Shown: in pieces, positions 7,083 to 15,338 of the stretch
Numbering within the stretch: the stretch's first letter is position 1
Layout of the letters: each line of letters begins with the position of its first letter
Assembly: GCA_964639535.1 (NCBI GenBank)
Contig: CAZXDV010000006.1
Location: forward strand, 1-30,054
Direction of reading: 5' to 3'
DNA: 30,054 nucleotides
Origin: WLWS01 sp964639535
GTDB lineage: Bacteria > Pseudomonadota > Gammaproteobacteria > Eutrophobiales > Eutrophobiaceae
Notes under the pieces: generated by a model
Seen by the model: the letters and a program-made list of their open reading frames with translations, nothing else
Told to the model about the DNA's origin: nothing
The model's database searches: none
Position numbers and translations under genes: made by a program

Positions 7083-7123
7083 AACAACGCCGCATGGGCC
7101 AAAAGCATCGCTTATGCCAGGTT

Positions 7124-8551
7124 TTAGTTGACGGGTGCAGTGAACCAGTCGAAGAAGATGAGCATAAAGGCCGTACAACAGCACAGCGTCAGCAACATGA
7201 TCGGCAAACCCTTCTTGAACCAAAGCCATGGTGTAATCGCAAGGCTGGGATCTCCTTCATCCCTGGCCAGTCTTTCGGAAATGGTCACGATAAAAACGTT
7301 TGCCGTGGAACCAATGTGCGTACCGTTTCCTCCCATTCCCACACCCATTGCAAGCGCCCACCACAGCGGTGAGACATTGATACCCTGTGCATCCATGCTG
7401 AGGATGATTGGGATCATTGCCGCAGTAAAAGGAATGTTGTCGATTGCGGCGGAAAGAATGGCGCCCACCCACATAAGCATGATGGCTGCCATCATCAGGT
7501 CTTCCTGCACGAACGGGGTAATGAACTGGCCAATCCACATCAGGAAACGGCTATGTTCAACGCCACCGATAACCATGAACAGCGAGATGAAGAACACCAG
7601 TAGTGCAATCTCCACGTGTTCAAAAGTCTTATCCATCACCACGTCTCTCGAGACGAACACAAGCGCAGTCATGCCAAGTGCGGAAACGAACCAGGGTTCC
7701 CAGCCAAGCTTGTGATGGAAAATAAACAGTACCACCATTCCCATGAGAATCATCAGCGAAGCATTCCAGAGCTTCTTGTTCTCAATAGGAATCTCATCCG
7801 AGAAGGTATGCTCCGGCTTGACGCTCAGCTCCTTCTTGAAAAGGAATTTAAGCGCAACCAGGCATGCGAACCAGGCCAGTATGACCGGCGGCCCCATGTG
7901 AATAAAGAAGGTATTGAAATCGATGTTTGCCGCAGAACCTATCATCAGGTTGGGAGGGTCACCGACCAGGGTTGCCACACCGCCGGTGTCAGAAAGCAAT
8001 GCTGCCGCAAGTAAATAGGGAATCGGCGTAATTTTTTGAGCACGGGCAATGAGGATAATCAGGGGTCCAAAAATGACCACCGTGGTGACGTTGTCCAGCA
8101 GAAGTGACAGCACGGTAACCGCGGTGCCCAGCATCACCAGCATCAGGTACAGGCGTCCTTTACTGAGTGCGGCAATCTTGTAGGCCATCCAGTTGAATCC
8201 GCCTGTTGGAATCATGATGGCCACGACTGTCATCATGCAGCCCAGCAGGAATACAACGTTCCAGTCCACCGCGGCGATAGCAGCGTCCGGGGAATAGAAT
8301 CCGAACTGTTGTCCTGCGATGATCATTGCCAGCGCGCCGGCGGCAGCAAACTTGGACCTTTCCATGCCGTGAAGGGTTTCAGTGAAAATGCCGACAAAGG
8401 TGATGACCAGGATAATGGCAGAAACCATCATCGGAGTGTCAAATTCAATTGGCCCATCAATAGGAGCCATCTCCCCACCATGGCCACCCGCTGCCATCAC
8501 CAGGGTTGGTGAAACCAGCAAGGCCAGGATACCCAGTATTATTCTAAACAT
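7124..8551 (-). CDS. ArsB/NhaD-type ion transporter (IT) superfamily permease
   Basis: This 475-residue polytopic inner-membrane protein has about a dozen hydrophobic segments. The first hydrophobic stretch ends SPTLVMAAGG and looks like a cleavable signal peptide, which is usual for NhaD-like proteins. Signatures are LLLDNVTTVVIFGPL, LLSDTGGVATLVGDPPNLMIGSAA (two blocks) and, in the second half, AAIDNIPFTAAMIPI and MGVGMGGNGTHIGSTANV. GDPPN and the paired D-N-x-T/P motifs define the ArsB/NhaD/P-permease group. The most likely role is Na+ or anion transport coupled to protons, and the substrate cannot be fixed from sequence. It shares orientation with the NhaD gene upstream, with a 120-base gap. 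Confidence 0.85.
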   Translation of the reverse strand: MFRIILGILALLVSPTLVMAAGGHGGEMAPIDGPIEFDTPMMVSAIILVITFVGIFTETLHGMERSKFAAAGALAMIIAGQQFGFYSPDAAIAAVDWNVVFLLGCMMTVVAIMIPTGGFNWMAYKIAALSKGRLYLMLVMLGTAVTVLSLLLDNVTTVVIFGPLIILIARAQKITPIPYLLAAALLSDTGGVATLVGDPPNLMIGSAANIDFNTFFIHMGPPVILAWFACLVALKFLFKKELSVKPEHTFSDEIPIENKKLWNASLMILMGMVVLFIFHHKLGWEPWFVSALGMTALVFVSRDVVMDKTFEHVEIALLVFFISLFMVIGGVEHSRFLMWIGQFITPFVQEDLMMAAIMLMWVGAILSAAIDNIPFTAAMIPIILSMDAQGINVSPLWWALAMGVGMGGNGTHIGSTANVFIVTISERLARDEGDPSLAITPWLWFKKGLPIMLLTLCCCTAFMLIFFDWFTAPVN

Positions 8552-8626
8552 ATGTTATTCCCGTGTTCGAGTAATGTCCCGGAACAGGCCTGTCTTGGCC
8601 CGCTACAAGCTTGCACAAAGCTGGGG

Positions 8627-8632
8627 ATTATA
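8627..8632 (-). promoter_or_regulatory. -10 box upstream of the first permease
   Basis: On the minus strand there is a perfect TATAAT (8632-8627), preceded at 17 bases by a poor -35 (CTGAAC). Transcription would start near 8619, giving a leader of about 70 bases with a small AGCTT/AAGCT hairpin. It suggests the two permease genes need not share a transcript. Confidence 0.4.
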
Positions 8633-8671
8633 ACGAATATGGCAATAAAGTTCAGATATTCTGGGGAGGGT

Positions 8672-10132
8672 TCAGCTAAAAAAGCGAGAATTTACAAGGA
8701 AATGGACCCAGATCGAGGCCATGTAACCAAGCAGGATTGCCCAGCTCCACTTGAGGTGAGCCATGAACGTGTAGACGCCTCTCGCCTGCCCCATCACGGC
8801 TACCCCTGCGGCAGAGCCGACCGATAGCATGGAGCCGCCCACGCCAGCCGTCAGTGTAACCAGCAGCCACTGGCCCAGGTCCATATCAGGTAGCATGGCG
8901 AGAACAGCAAACATGACGGGAATGTTGTCAATCAGCGCGGACAGGAACCCAACGAGAATATTGGCCTGGGTAACACCCAGGTCATCGTACATGAAGGTAG
9001 ACACCAGGTTCAGATAACCAAGGGTACCAAGACCACCGACACAAAGAATCACGCCGTAAAAAAACATCAGCGTGTCCCACTCCGCACGGGCCAGTTTCTT
9101 GAATACGTTGAAGGATTGACTGTTACCTTCTTCTTCCTGGTTAATTGAATCTACCGGCTCTGCGCCCAGTGCACCGGCACCTGCATCCACGGGAATATGA
9201 TGTTTCATCTGCAGGTAATAGGCATAGAGCTTTAACAGGCCGAGGCCGGTCATCATGCCCAGTACCGGTGGCAGGTGTAAAAAGCTGTGAGCCATAACAG
9301 CCATGGTAATTGTCACAATAAAAAGCCCAACGATGATCCAGGCGCCTTCTTTTAGCTCAGCCTTTTCGTCAATTACCTCGGGTTGACCTTCGCCGATGAA
9401 GAAATAAAGAATCGCCGCAGGAATCAACCAGTTCACCAGCGAGGGTATAACCAGGTTGAAAAATTCAGTGAATTCAACGAGACCACCTTTTTGCCACACC
9501 ATCAGGGTGGTGATATCTCCAAACGGGCTGAAGGCACCGCCGGCATTTGCAGCCACCACGATATTGACGCAGGCGATAGAAACAAACCTGGTGTTTGTAC
9601 CGCCAACAGCCATGACGACCGTAGACATGAGCAATGCCGTGGTCAGGTTGTCTGCTATGGGTGATAAAACGAAAGAAATAGCCCCGGTCAGGCAGAATAT
9701 CACTCGCAGCGAGAATTGCCGTGAAATAAGCCAGGCTCGAAGCAAATCAAAAACACCCCTGTCTTCCATGGTATTGATATAAGTCATGGCTGCTAACAGG
9801 AACAAAAACAGCTCGGCAAACTCAAGAAGGTTGTGGCGTACGGCTACCTCGGCCGTGTGCGTATCCCCATGCTGGGCATAAACATACGCAACCAGCATCC
9901 AGATAACCCCGGCGGCAAAGATCACCGGCTTTGATTTTCTGAGGTGAATGACTTCCTCAAACACCACGAGACTATAGGCGCAAAAGAAAATTCCAAGACA
10001 CAGGAAGCCTATCCAGTGTTGTGTAAAATTCATCAGGTCGCCGGAACCGGCAGCGGAGGCCATACCCGGAATAAACAGTAGCAACAGAAAAACGAGCCTG
10101 GAAAGGTGAGATTTACTCTTGAGAAAAGTCAT
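8672..10132 (-). CDS. nhaD: NhaD-type Na+/H+ antiporter
   Basis: This 486-residue inner-membrane protein is expected to export Na+ in exchange for protons. It has an N-terminal signal-like segment ending PGMASAAG, then a region VVFEEVIHLRKSKPV typical of NhaD of Vibrio and Halomonas. Two half-repeats carry the ion-binding motifs: LSPIADNLTTALLMSTV and NAGGAFSPFGDITTLMVWQKG in the first half, ALIDNIPVMFAVLAM and GSMLSVGSAAGVAVMG in the second. A hydrophilic loop near residues 305-330 separates the halves. A ribosome site AAGGACG precedes the ATG. The pairing with a second superfamily member and proximity to complex I suggest a role in pH or sodium homeostasis. Confidence 0.92.
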   Translation of the reverse strand: MTFLKSKSHLSRLVFLLLLFIPGMASAAGSGDLMNFTQHWIGFLCLGIFFCAYSLVVFEEVIHLRKSKPVIFAAGVIWMLVAYVYAQHGDTHTAEVAVRHNLLEFAELFLFLLAAMTYINTMEDRGVFDLLRAWLISRQFSLRVIFCLTGAISFVLSPIADNLTTALLMSTVVMAVGGTNTRFVSIACVNIVVAANAGGAFSPFGDITTLMVWQKGGLVEFTEFFNLVIPSLVNWLIPAAILYFFIGEGQPEVIDEKAELKEGAWIIVGLFIVTITMAVMAHSFLHLPPVLGMMTGLGLLKLYAYYLQMKHHIPVDAGAGALGAEPVDSINQEEEGNSQSFNVFKKLARAEWDTLMFFYGVILCVGGLGTLGYLNLVSTFMYDDLGVTQANILVGFLSALIDNIPVMFAVLAMLPDMDLGQWLLVTLTAGVGGSMLSVGSAAGVAVMGQARGVYTFMAHLKWSWAILLGYMASIWVHFLVNSRFFS

Positions 10133-10238
10133 TTTTCGTCCTTATTTTTGTCGTAAATGATTTTTGCTGGTCCCTTGCCGGACAATATTACAGTGATGTT
10201 TCATCATCCTTCTTAAATACAATACTACGGTAATTTTC

Positions 10239-10249
10239 AGTTGATACAA
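10239..10249. repeat. GTTG-ATA-CAAC palindrome between nhaD and sco1
   Basis: This short perfect inverted repeat lies in the divergent intergenic region, at a weak minus-strand promoter-like pair (TTGTAT, 16 bases, TAGTAT) that could drive nhaD. It may be an operator, but the arms are only 4 bp. A second short palindrome, GATG-TTT-CATC, lies near 10195-10205. Confidence 0.25.
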
Positions 10250-10285
10250 CGTTATATAGCGGTCACATGGAGATAACCTTTAACT

Positions 10286-10340
10286 GGGCTGCTGCACGCT
10301 CCCGGGCTATTCCCCGGACAGGTAATTTTTTTTGCAGCCC
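10286..10340 (+). promoter_or_regulatory. Nested inverted repeat with T8 tract upstream of sco1
   Basis: An inner hairpin CCGGG/CCCGG (10302-10317, loop CTATTC) is followed eight bases later by eight T residues (10326-10333). A 7-bp outer pair, GGGCTGC (10286-10292) with GCAGCCC (10334-10340), encloses both. It looks like a plus-strand terminator or attenuator, although no gene lies upstream on that strand. It could end a small RNA or a long leader transcript that starts around 10260. The A8 on the other strand would precede the hairpin, so it is not a minus-strand terminator. Confidence 0.4.
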
Positions 10341-10341
10341 T

Positions 10342-10370
10342 GTGTCACCCCTTGATAATTGGCATATAAT
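10342..10370 (+). promoter_or_regulatory. Promoter of sco1, giving an almost leaderless transcript
   Basis: A perfect TATAAT (10365-10370) lies 17 bases after GTGTCA (10342-10347, four of six consensus bases). Transcription would start near 10377, only about three bases before the preferred ATG at 10380. No Shine-Dalgarno sequence precedes that ATG. Confidence 0.55.
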
Positions 10371-10379
10371 CCAAGCACC

Positions 10380-11027
10380 ATGAAAAACAGCCTGTTTACA
10401 ACCAGTGTCATTATGATGGCACTTATCGCATTTGGCGCGGGAATCGGCGTATTCAGTGCTCGACAGCAGCAAGTAGAGCAGGCGCCCGCAATCCCGGGAT
10501 TGCTCTGGCCAAACCCCAAGGAACTGTCGGCTTTTTCAGTCAATGACCAGGACAATAATGAATTCAACCTGCAAAACCTGCAGGGTAAGTGGTCATTCCT
10601 GTTTTTTGGCTACACGAATTGTCCTGATATTTGCCCCATTACGCTGTCCGTGTATGCCCAGCTTTACAGCAGGTTTATCGAGCAAGACATGGCCAGGGAC
10701 GTGCAGATGGTTTTTGTGTCGGTGGATCCTGAACGTGACAAGCCGGATCAACTGCGTGACTATGTTAACTATTTCCACGAAGACTTTATCGGCCTCGGTG
10801 GTGATGACGAACAGCTCAGGAGCCTGACAAGCCAGATCGGAATCGCCTATTTCCGTGAACAACCGTCTGAAGATGGAAGCTATCTTGTTGATCATTCCGC
10901 TTCCATTTTCCTGGTTAATCCAGGCGGACAGCTGGTGGCAGTCCTCTCCGCACCCCACTCTGCCGACAGTCTTTTCAGCAAGTACATGGACATTTCCACA
11001 TTTCTTTCCGGGCAAGATGCCACGTGA
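10380..11027 (+). CDS. SCO1/SenC family copper chaperone for cytochrome oxidase
   Basis: This 215-residue thioredoxin-fold protein is anchored by one N-terminal membrane segment (about residues 8-25) and faces the periplasm. Copper ligands are C81 and C85 in the TNCPDICP motif, with H172 in VDHSASIFLVNP. FLFFGYTNC and VSVDPERDKP are further family signatures. SCO proteins deliver or reduce copper at the CuA site of cytochrome c oxidase. An in-frame ATG at 10359 would add seven residues, but it lies upstream of the TATAAT box, so I chose 10380. The 3' end overlaps the next gene by four bases (GTGA), making a two-gene copper unit. Confidence 0.92.
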   Translation: MKNSLFTTSVIMMALIAFGAGIGVFSARQQQVEQAPAIPGLLWPNPKELSAFSVNDQDNNEFNLQNLQGKWSFLFFGYTNCPDICPITLSVYAQLYSRFIEQDMARDVQMVFVSVDPERDKPDQLRDYVNYFHEDFIGLGGDDEQLRSLTSQIGIAYFREQPSEDGSYLVDHSASIFLVNPGGQLVAVLSAPHSADSLFSKYMDISTFLSGQDAT

Positions 11028-11479
11028 GTCGCATCTTAATTAAATCAATCCTGCTCGCCACTTTTTGCATGGGAAGCGTTTTTGCCAGCGAAGAAATTGA
11101 AATCGAGGGATTCTGGATCAACGAAGCACCACCGGTATCAAGCGTTCATGCAGCATACCTGCTTGTGCACAACCGGGCTGACCAGGACGCAGTACTGAAC
11201 AGGGTTGAAAGTCCCGCCTATGCCCGGGTTGAAATTCATCAAAGTACCATGAACGATGACCAGGTGCGCATGCAGGCTCATGAAAAACTGCTTATCCCGG
11301 CGCGAACGAGCCTTGAATTTAAACCCGGTGGGTTTCATCTTATGCTATTTAACCCGGCCAGCAGGATGCGGGCGGGTGATTTAGCAGAGTTTACCTTTTA
11401 CCTGGAAGGCGGCGGCAAGCTTGAAACAAGTGCAACGGTGAAGAAATTTGACGGTGCGCATGCGCACCACGGGCACTAG
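11024..11479 (+). CDS. PCuAC-family periplasmic copper chaperone
   Basis: This 151-residue exported protein has a signal peptide ending in SVFAS (about residue 22). It carries the copper-binding set H72, M76, M83, H105 and M107, in the order H-x3-M-x6-M and then GGFHLMLF, as in PCuAC (DUF461) proteins. The last residues, AHAHHGH, form a histidine tail that may add metal binding. It is known to pass Cu(I) to SCO proteins or CuA. The GTG start at 11024 overlaps the sco1 stop, so the two are translationally coupled and likely work in sequence. Confidence 0.92.
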   Translation: MSRILIKSILLATFCMGSVFASEEIEIEGFWINEAPPVSSVHAAYLLVHNRADQDAVLNRVESPAYARVEIHQSTMNDDQVRMQAHEKLLIPARTSLEFKPGGFHLMLFNPASRMRAGDLAEFTFYLEGGGKLETSATVKKFDGAHAHHGH

Positions 11480-11499
11480 CCACAGGTAACTTAGTTTCT

Positions 11500-12360
11500 A
11501 TGTGGGATGACATTCGAACCCTGCCCCAGCATATCCTGCCGCAACATTTCCTGTCGCGCTGCATGTATCATCTTACGCGTAGTCGCTGGCCGGCGTTCAA
11601 GAACGCACTGATTAAATCCTTCATCGCGACGTACAGGGTAGACATGCAGTCTGCCGAACAGGAATCTGCGGAGCAATTTGCCTGTTTTAACGAGTTCTTT
11701 ACCCGCGCACTGAAGCCCGAGGCACGCACCGTTGACCAATCACCGGGGTCTGTGACCAGTCCCGTCGACGGTACCATTTCACAAGTTGGTAAAATTGAGG
11801 ACGGGCGAATTTTCCAGGCCAAGGGAAAATCATTTGACCTTGCTAGCCTGCTGGCAAGGGAAAGCGATGAATCTTCCCCCTTTGAAAATGGTCACTTCTG
11901 TACGATTTACCTGTCCCCCAGGGATTACCATCGTATCCATGCGCCCTGTGACGCTGTCCTGGCAAGCATGGATTATGTTCCGGGCCGCTTATTCTCGGTA
12001 AACGAGTCCACCACGAATTCCGTTAACGAGCTGTTTGCCCGTAATGAAAGACTGCTCTGTCACTTCGATAGCAGTGCGGGCTCGATGGTCGTCGTATTCG
12101 TCGGTGCAATTTTTGTCGGAAACATGCAAACAACCTGGCATGGTGAAGTTAATCCTTCTGACAGTTCCGGGGTTTCCAGCTGGGAGTATGATGTGGCAGG
12201 TTCGAATAAGCTCACATTCAAAAAGGGCGAGGAAATTGGTCGCTTTAACATGGGCTCCACCGTCATTCTCCTGTTCGAAAACGGCCAGGTAAACTGGGAT
12301 GAAGAAATGCGTGCCGGCCGAAAAGTACAGATGGGCGAGCGATTGGGATATCGTCCCTGA
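11500..12360 (+). CDS. psd: Phosphatidylserine decarboxylase proenzyme
   Basis: This 286-residue inner-membrane-associated enzyme converts phosphatidylserine to phosphatidylethanolamine. It is made as a proenzyme that cleaves itself before S253 in the NMGST motif to give a pyruvoyl alpha chain. The charge-relay residues fit: D90 in SPVDG and H147 in DYHRIH. The motif more often reads LGST, and methionine replaces leucine here, before the invariant GST. NEFFTRALKPEAR (64-76) is a further family signature. Length equals the short bacterial form. It is 20 bases downstream of the copper chaperone and converges on nuoN. Confidence 0.96.
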   Translation: MWDDIRTLPQHILPQHFLSRCMYHLTRSRWPAFKNALIKSFIATYRVDMQSAEQESAEQFACFNEFFTRALKPEARTVDQSPGSVTSPVDGTISQVGKIEDGRIFQAKGKSFDLASLLARESDESSPFENGHFCTIYLSPRDYHRIHAPCDAVLASMDYVPGRLFSVNESTTNSVNELFARNERLLCHFDSSAGSMVVVFVGAIFVGNMQTTWHGEVNPSDSSGVSSWEYDVAGSNKLTFKKGEEIGRFNMGSTVILLFENGQVNWDEEMRAGRKVQMGERLGYRP

Positions 12361-12380
12361 GGAAGCTTACCGGGCAGTAC

Positions 12381-13808
12381 TCAGGAAAAAACCCCGATAC
12401 ATAGCGCCATGAGGCTGCCGGGTATGAACCCCAGTACCAGTACCGCAAGACCATTAAGGCTAAGCACGAAACGCATGCTCCTGCTGGCCTTGATTGCTGT
12501 CATTTGCTCGGGCTCGTCAAAGTACATCAGCTTGACGATACGCAGGTAATAATAAGCGCCAATTACGGAAAACAGTACGGCAATGGCAGCCAGCCAGATA
12601 TAACCCGCCGCAACAATTTCCTTTATCACGAACCACTTGGCCCAGAAGCCCACCAGCGGGGGTATTCCCGCCATGGAGAACATCAGCACCAGCATCAGGA
12701 AAGCAAACCAGGGACTGCGATTGGCAAGGCCCCTGTAATCGTCCAGGTTGTCAGCTTCATAACCCTTGCGCCCCAGCAGTATGACGATGCCAAAGCCCCC
12801 GAGGCTCATGAGAGCGTAGGTGAGTACATAAAACATCGAGCCCGCGTAGCCGGATTGAGAACCTGCAGAAATTCCGAGTATAAGAAATCCAATATGCGCA
12901 ATCGTGGAATAGGCCAGCATGCGCTTGATATTGGTCTGCGATATCGCAATGATATTTCCAGCCGCCATCGATAAAACAGCAAGGATCATCAACATCCCCT
13001 GCCAATCTGTCACCAGGCCGTCCATGCCATTAACAAGCAATCGAATCGCCATTGCAAATGCCGCTATTTTTGGCGCACTGCTGATGAACAGAGTCACAGA
13101 GGTCGGCGAGCCCTGGTACACATCGGGGACCCACATGTGAAACGGAACTGCACCGAGTTTGAATGCTATGCCGACTACGATAAAGACAAGCCCAAATGTG
13201 AGCAGTGCACCGGTATCCTGTTGCTGGGCGATATACGCCGACAGGGATGCCAGGTCGAGAGCGCCGCTAACGCCGTAGAGGATGGAAATTCCGTAAAGCA
13301 GCATGCCGGATGCCAGTGCACCAAGCACAAAGTACTTCATCGCAGCCTCTGTAGCCGACTGCGACGCCCTGTTCATTGCAACCATGGCATAAAGCGAGAG
13401 CGACAGGAGTTCCAGCCCCAGGTATATGGTTAACAGGCTATAAGCCGATACCATGACCATCATTCCGAGCACGGCAAACAGGCCCAGTACAAAGTACTCG
13501 CCTTTTACAAGTTCATGCTCCTTCAGGTATTCCCAGGAATAAAAAAACACCACCAAGGTAAAGCCACAAATAAATATTTTCAGCAGGCTACCCATTTGAT
13601 CACTGACAAAGTTCATCGCCAGCAAGTGCGTGGTATTTGACGGCAGCAGGTAAAGCAACAGGGCAATGGTGACAACCAGGCTGCTTTGAGAAAGTGAATA
13701 GGTGAAAGACCTGTCATCGGCAGGTCCAAATGTATCAAGCACCAGTATGATACAGGCCAGCGTTAGCAGGCAGATTTCCGGGATGACGTGTACGAGTTCT
13801 GCAGTCAT
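12381..13808 (-). CDS. nuoN: NADH-quinone oxidoreductase subunit N
   Basis: This 475-residue antiporter-like membrane subunit of complex I forms one of three proton channels. It has about 14 hydrophobic segments. The key glutamate E133 lies in YLGLELLSLSLYAMVAMNR. Channel lysine-type residues lie in FKLGAVPFHMWVPDVYQGSPT, and NIKRMLAYSTIAHIG marks the second half-channel. It is the last gene of the nuo operon and starts two bases after the nuoM stop. No strong terminator is visible in the 20-base gap to convergent psd. Confidence 0.97.
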   Translation of the reverse strand: MTAELVHVIPEICLLTLACIILVLDTFGPADDRSFTYSLSQSSLVVTIALLLYLLPSNTTHLLAMNFVSDQMGSLLKIFICGFTLVVFFYSWEYLKEHELVKGEYFVLGLFAVLGMMVMVSAYSLLTIYLGLELLSLSLYAMVAMNRASQSATEAAMKYFVLGALASGMLLYGISILYGVSGALDLASLSAYIAQQQDTGALLTFGLVFIVVGIAFKLGAVPFHMWVPDVYQGSPTSVTLFISSAPKIAAFAMAIRLLVNGMDGLVTDWQGMLMILAVLSMAAGNIIAISQTNIKRMLAYSTIAHIGFLILGISAGSQSGYAGSMFYVLTYALMSLGGFGIVILLGRKGYEADNLDDYRGLANRSPWFAFLMLVLMFSMAGIPPLVGFWAKWFVIKEIVAAGYIWLAAIAVLFSVIGAYYYLRIVKLMYFDEPEQMTAIKASRSMRFVLSLNGLAVLVLGFIPGSLMALCIGVFS

Positions 13809-13810
13809 GA

Positions 13811-15331
13811 TCAGCCAACCTTGCTCTGGATTATGTGGTTAAACAGGTTTTCAATTGTTGGGTGCATGATCTCAAACACCGGTGCTGGCCAAATACCAAA
13901 AAGCAGCACCACGAATGCCAGCAGGGACAGTATCCAGGTTTCCCGGCTATTAATATCCTTCAATTCGGCGACATTATCATTGGCGATTTCCCCGAACATG
14001 ACGCGCTTGTACATCCAGAGCGTGTACGCCGCCCCAAGAATCAGCGTCAGCGCCGCCAGGAAGGCAATCCAGAAATTCGCCTGGAAACTTGCAAGTATCA
14101 CCAGGAATTCACCCACAAACCCCGTCGTACCGGGTAAACCCGAGTTTGCCATGGCAAACAGCATCATGAACGCCGCAAAATGGGGCATGGTATTAACGAC
14201 ACCACCATAGTCGTTTATCTGCCGCGAATGCATCCTGTCATAAAGAACACCGACACAAAGAAACAGCGCACCCGATATGAACCCGTGCGAGATCATCTGC
14301 ATCATGGCACCTTCTATTCCCATGACTGCACCAGCCGTCGACCCGGTTTCGTGGTAGATAGAAAATCCAATAAAGAAACCGAGCGTGACAAACCCCATGT
14401 GTGATATCGAAGAGTAAGCAATCAGCTTTTTCATATCCTGCTGCACCAGTGCAACGAATCCGATATAAACAATCGCGACAAGCGACAGGGCGATCACGAT
14501 GCTATCAAGGGCGGCACTGGCATCCGGTGCGATGGGAAGGCTGAATCTTACAAACCCATAGCCGCCCATCTTTAACATGATCGCAGCAAGTATCACGGAG
14601 CCCCCGGTTGGGGCTTCAACATGCGCATCAGGAAGCCAGGTATGAACCGGCCACATGGGTATTTTCACTGCAAAGGCAAGGAAGAAAGCGACAAAAATCA
14701 GCTTTTGCGCAAACAGTGACAGCGGCAACATGTGCAGGTCAAAAATATTGAAGCTACCTGCCTGGGAATAAAGGTAAAGCAGTGCCACAAGCATGAATAC
14801 CGAACCGAGGAAAGTATAGAGGAAAAACTTGATAGTGGCGTAGACACGGTTCGGGCCGCCCCAGATACCGATGATAAGAAACATGGGTATCAGCATCGCT
14901 TCCCAGAAGAAGTAAAACAGCATGGCATCAACAGCTGCAAAAACTCCATTCATCAGGCCGGTAAGGATTAGAAATGCGGCCATGTACTGCGACACGCGAT
15001 GTTCAATCACTTCCCAGGCGGCGAGTATCACGAGCACGGTGGTAAACGTGGTCAGCAGTATCAGCGGCAGTGCAATCCCGTCCACCCCGAGGTGATAATT
15101 TATGTTGAACGCCTCTACCCAGAGTACCTTTTCAGTAAACTGCAGGGCGTGGGTGGTCGTATCGAACTGGGAATAAAGATAGACCGACATAAGAAAGGTA
15201 ATTATCGAAACACTGAGGCTAAGTGTCTTGACAGTATTCTCCTGCCGATCTCCGGCGTACAGCACCCAAACTCCCCCAAGTATGGGAGTCCAGATGAGCA
15301 GGCTAAGCAGAAAAGGTATCGTGGTATCCAT
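13811..15331 (-). CDS. nuoM: NADH-quinone oxidoreductase subunit M
   Basis: This 506-residue antiporter-like proton-channel subunit has about 14 membrane segments. E144 in FFWEAMLIPMFLIIG is at the same number as the essential glutamate of E. coli NuoM. AVKIPMWPVHTWLPDAHVEAP and DMKKLIAYSSISHMG are the two channel signatures. It sits between nuoL (seven bases) and nuoN (two bases), in the standard order. Confidence 0.98.
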   Translation of the reverse strand: MDTTIPFLLSLLIWTPILGGVWVLYAGDRQENTVKTLSLSVSIITFLMSVYLYSQFDTTTHALQFTEKVLWVEAFNINYHLGVDGIALPLILLTTFTTVLVILAAWEVIEHRVSQYMAAFLILTGLMNGVFAAVDAMLFYFFWEAMLIPMFLIIGIWGGPNRVYATIKFFLYTFLGSVFMLVALLYLYSQAGSFNIFDLHMLPLSLFAQKLIFVAFFLAFAVKIPMWPVHTWLPDAHVEAPTGGSVILAAIMLKMGGYGFVRFSLPIAPDASAALDSIVIALSLVAIVYIGFVALVQQDMKKLIAYSSISHMGFVTLGFFIGFSIYHETGSTAGAVMGIEGAMMQMISHGFISGALFLCVGVLYDRMHSRQINDYGGVVNTMPHFAAFMMLFAMANSGLPGTTGFVGEFLVILASFQANFWIAFLAALTLILGAAYTLWMYKRVMFGEIANDNVAELKDINSRETWILSLLAFVVLLFGIWPAPVFEIMHPTIENLFNHIIQSKVG

Positions 15332-15338
15332 TCAGGGT

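Noticed and set aside
10239..10260. TTGATA...TATATA as a plus-strand promoter
   Set aside because: The two boxes are only about six bases apart, far from the needed 16-18. They cannot work as a pair.
12361..12380. Terminator between psd and nuoN
   Set aside because: The 20-base gap contains no stem long enough. The T-rich stretch on the minus strand lies inside the nuoN coding end.
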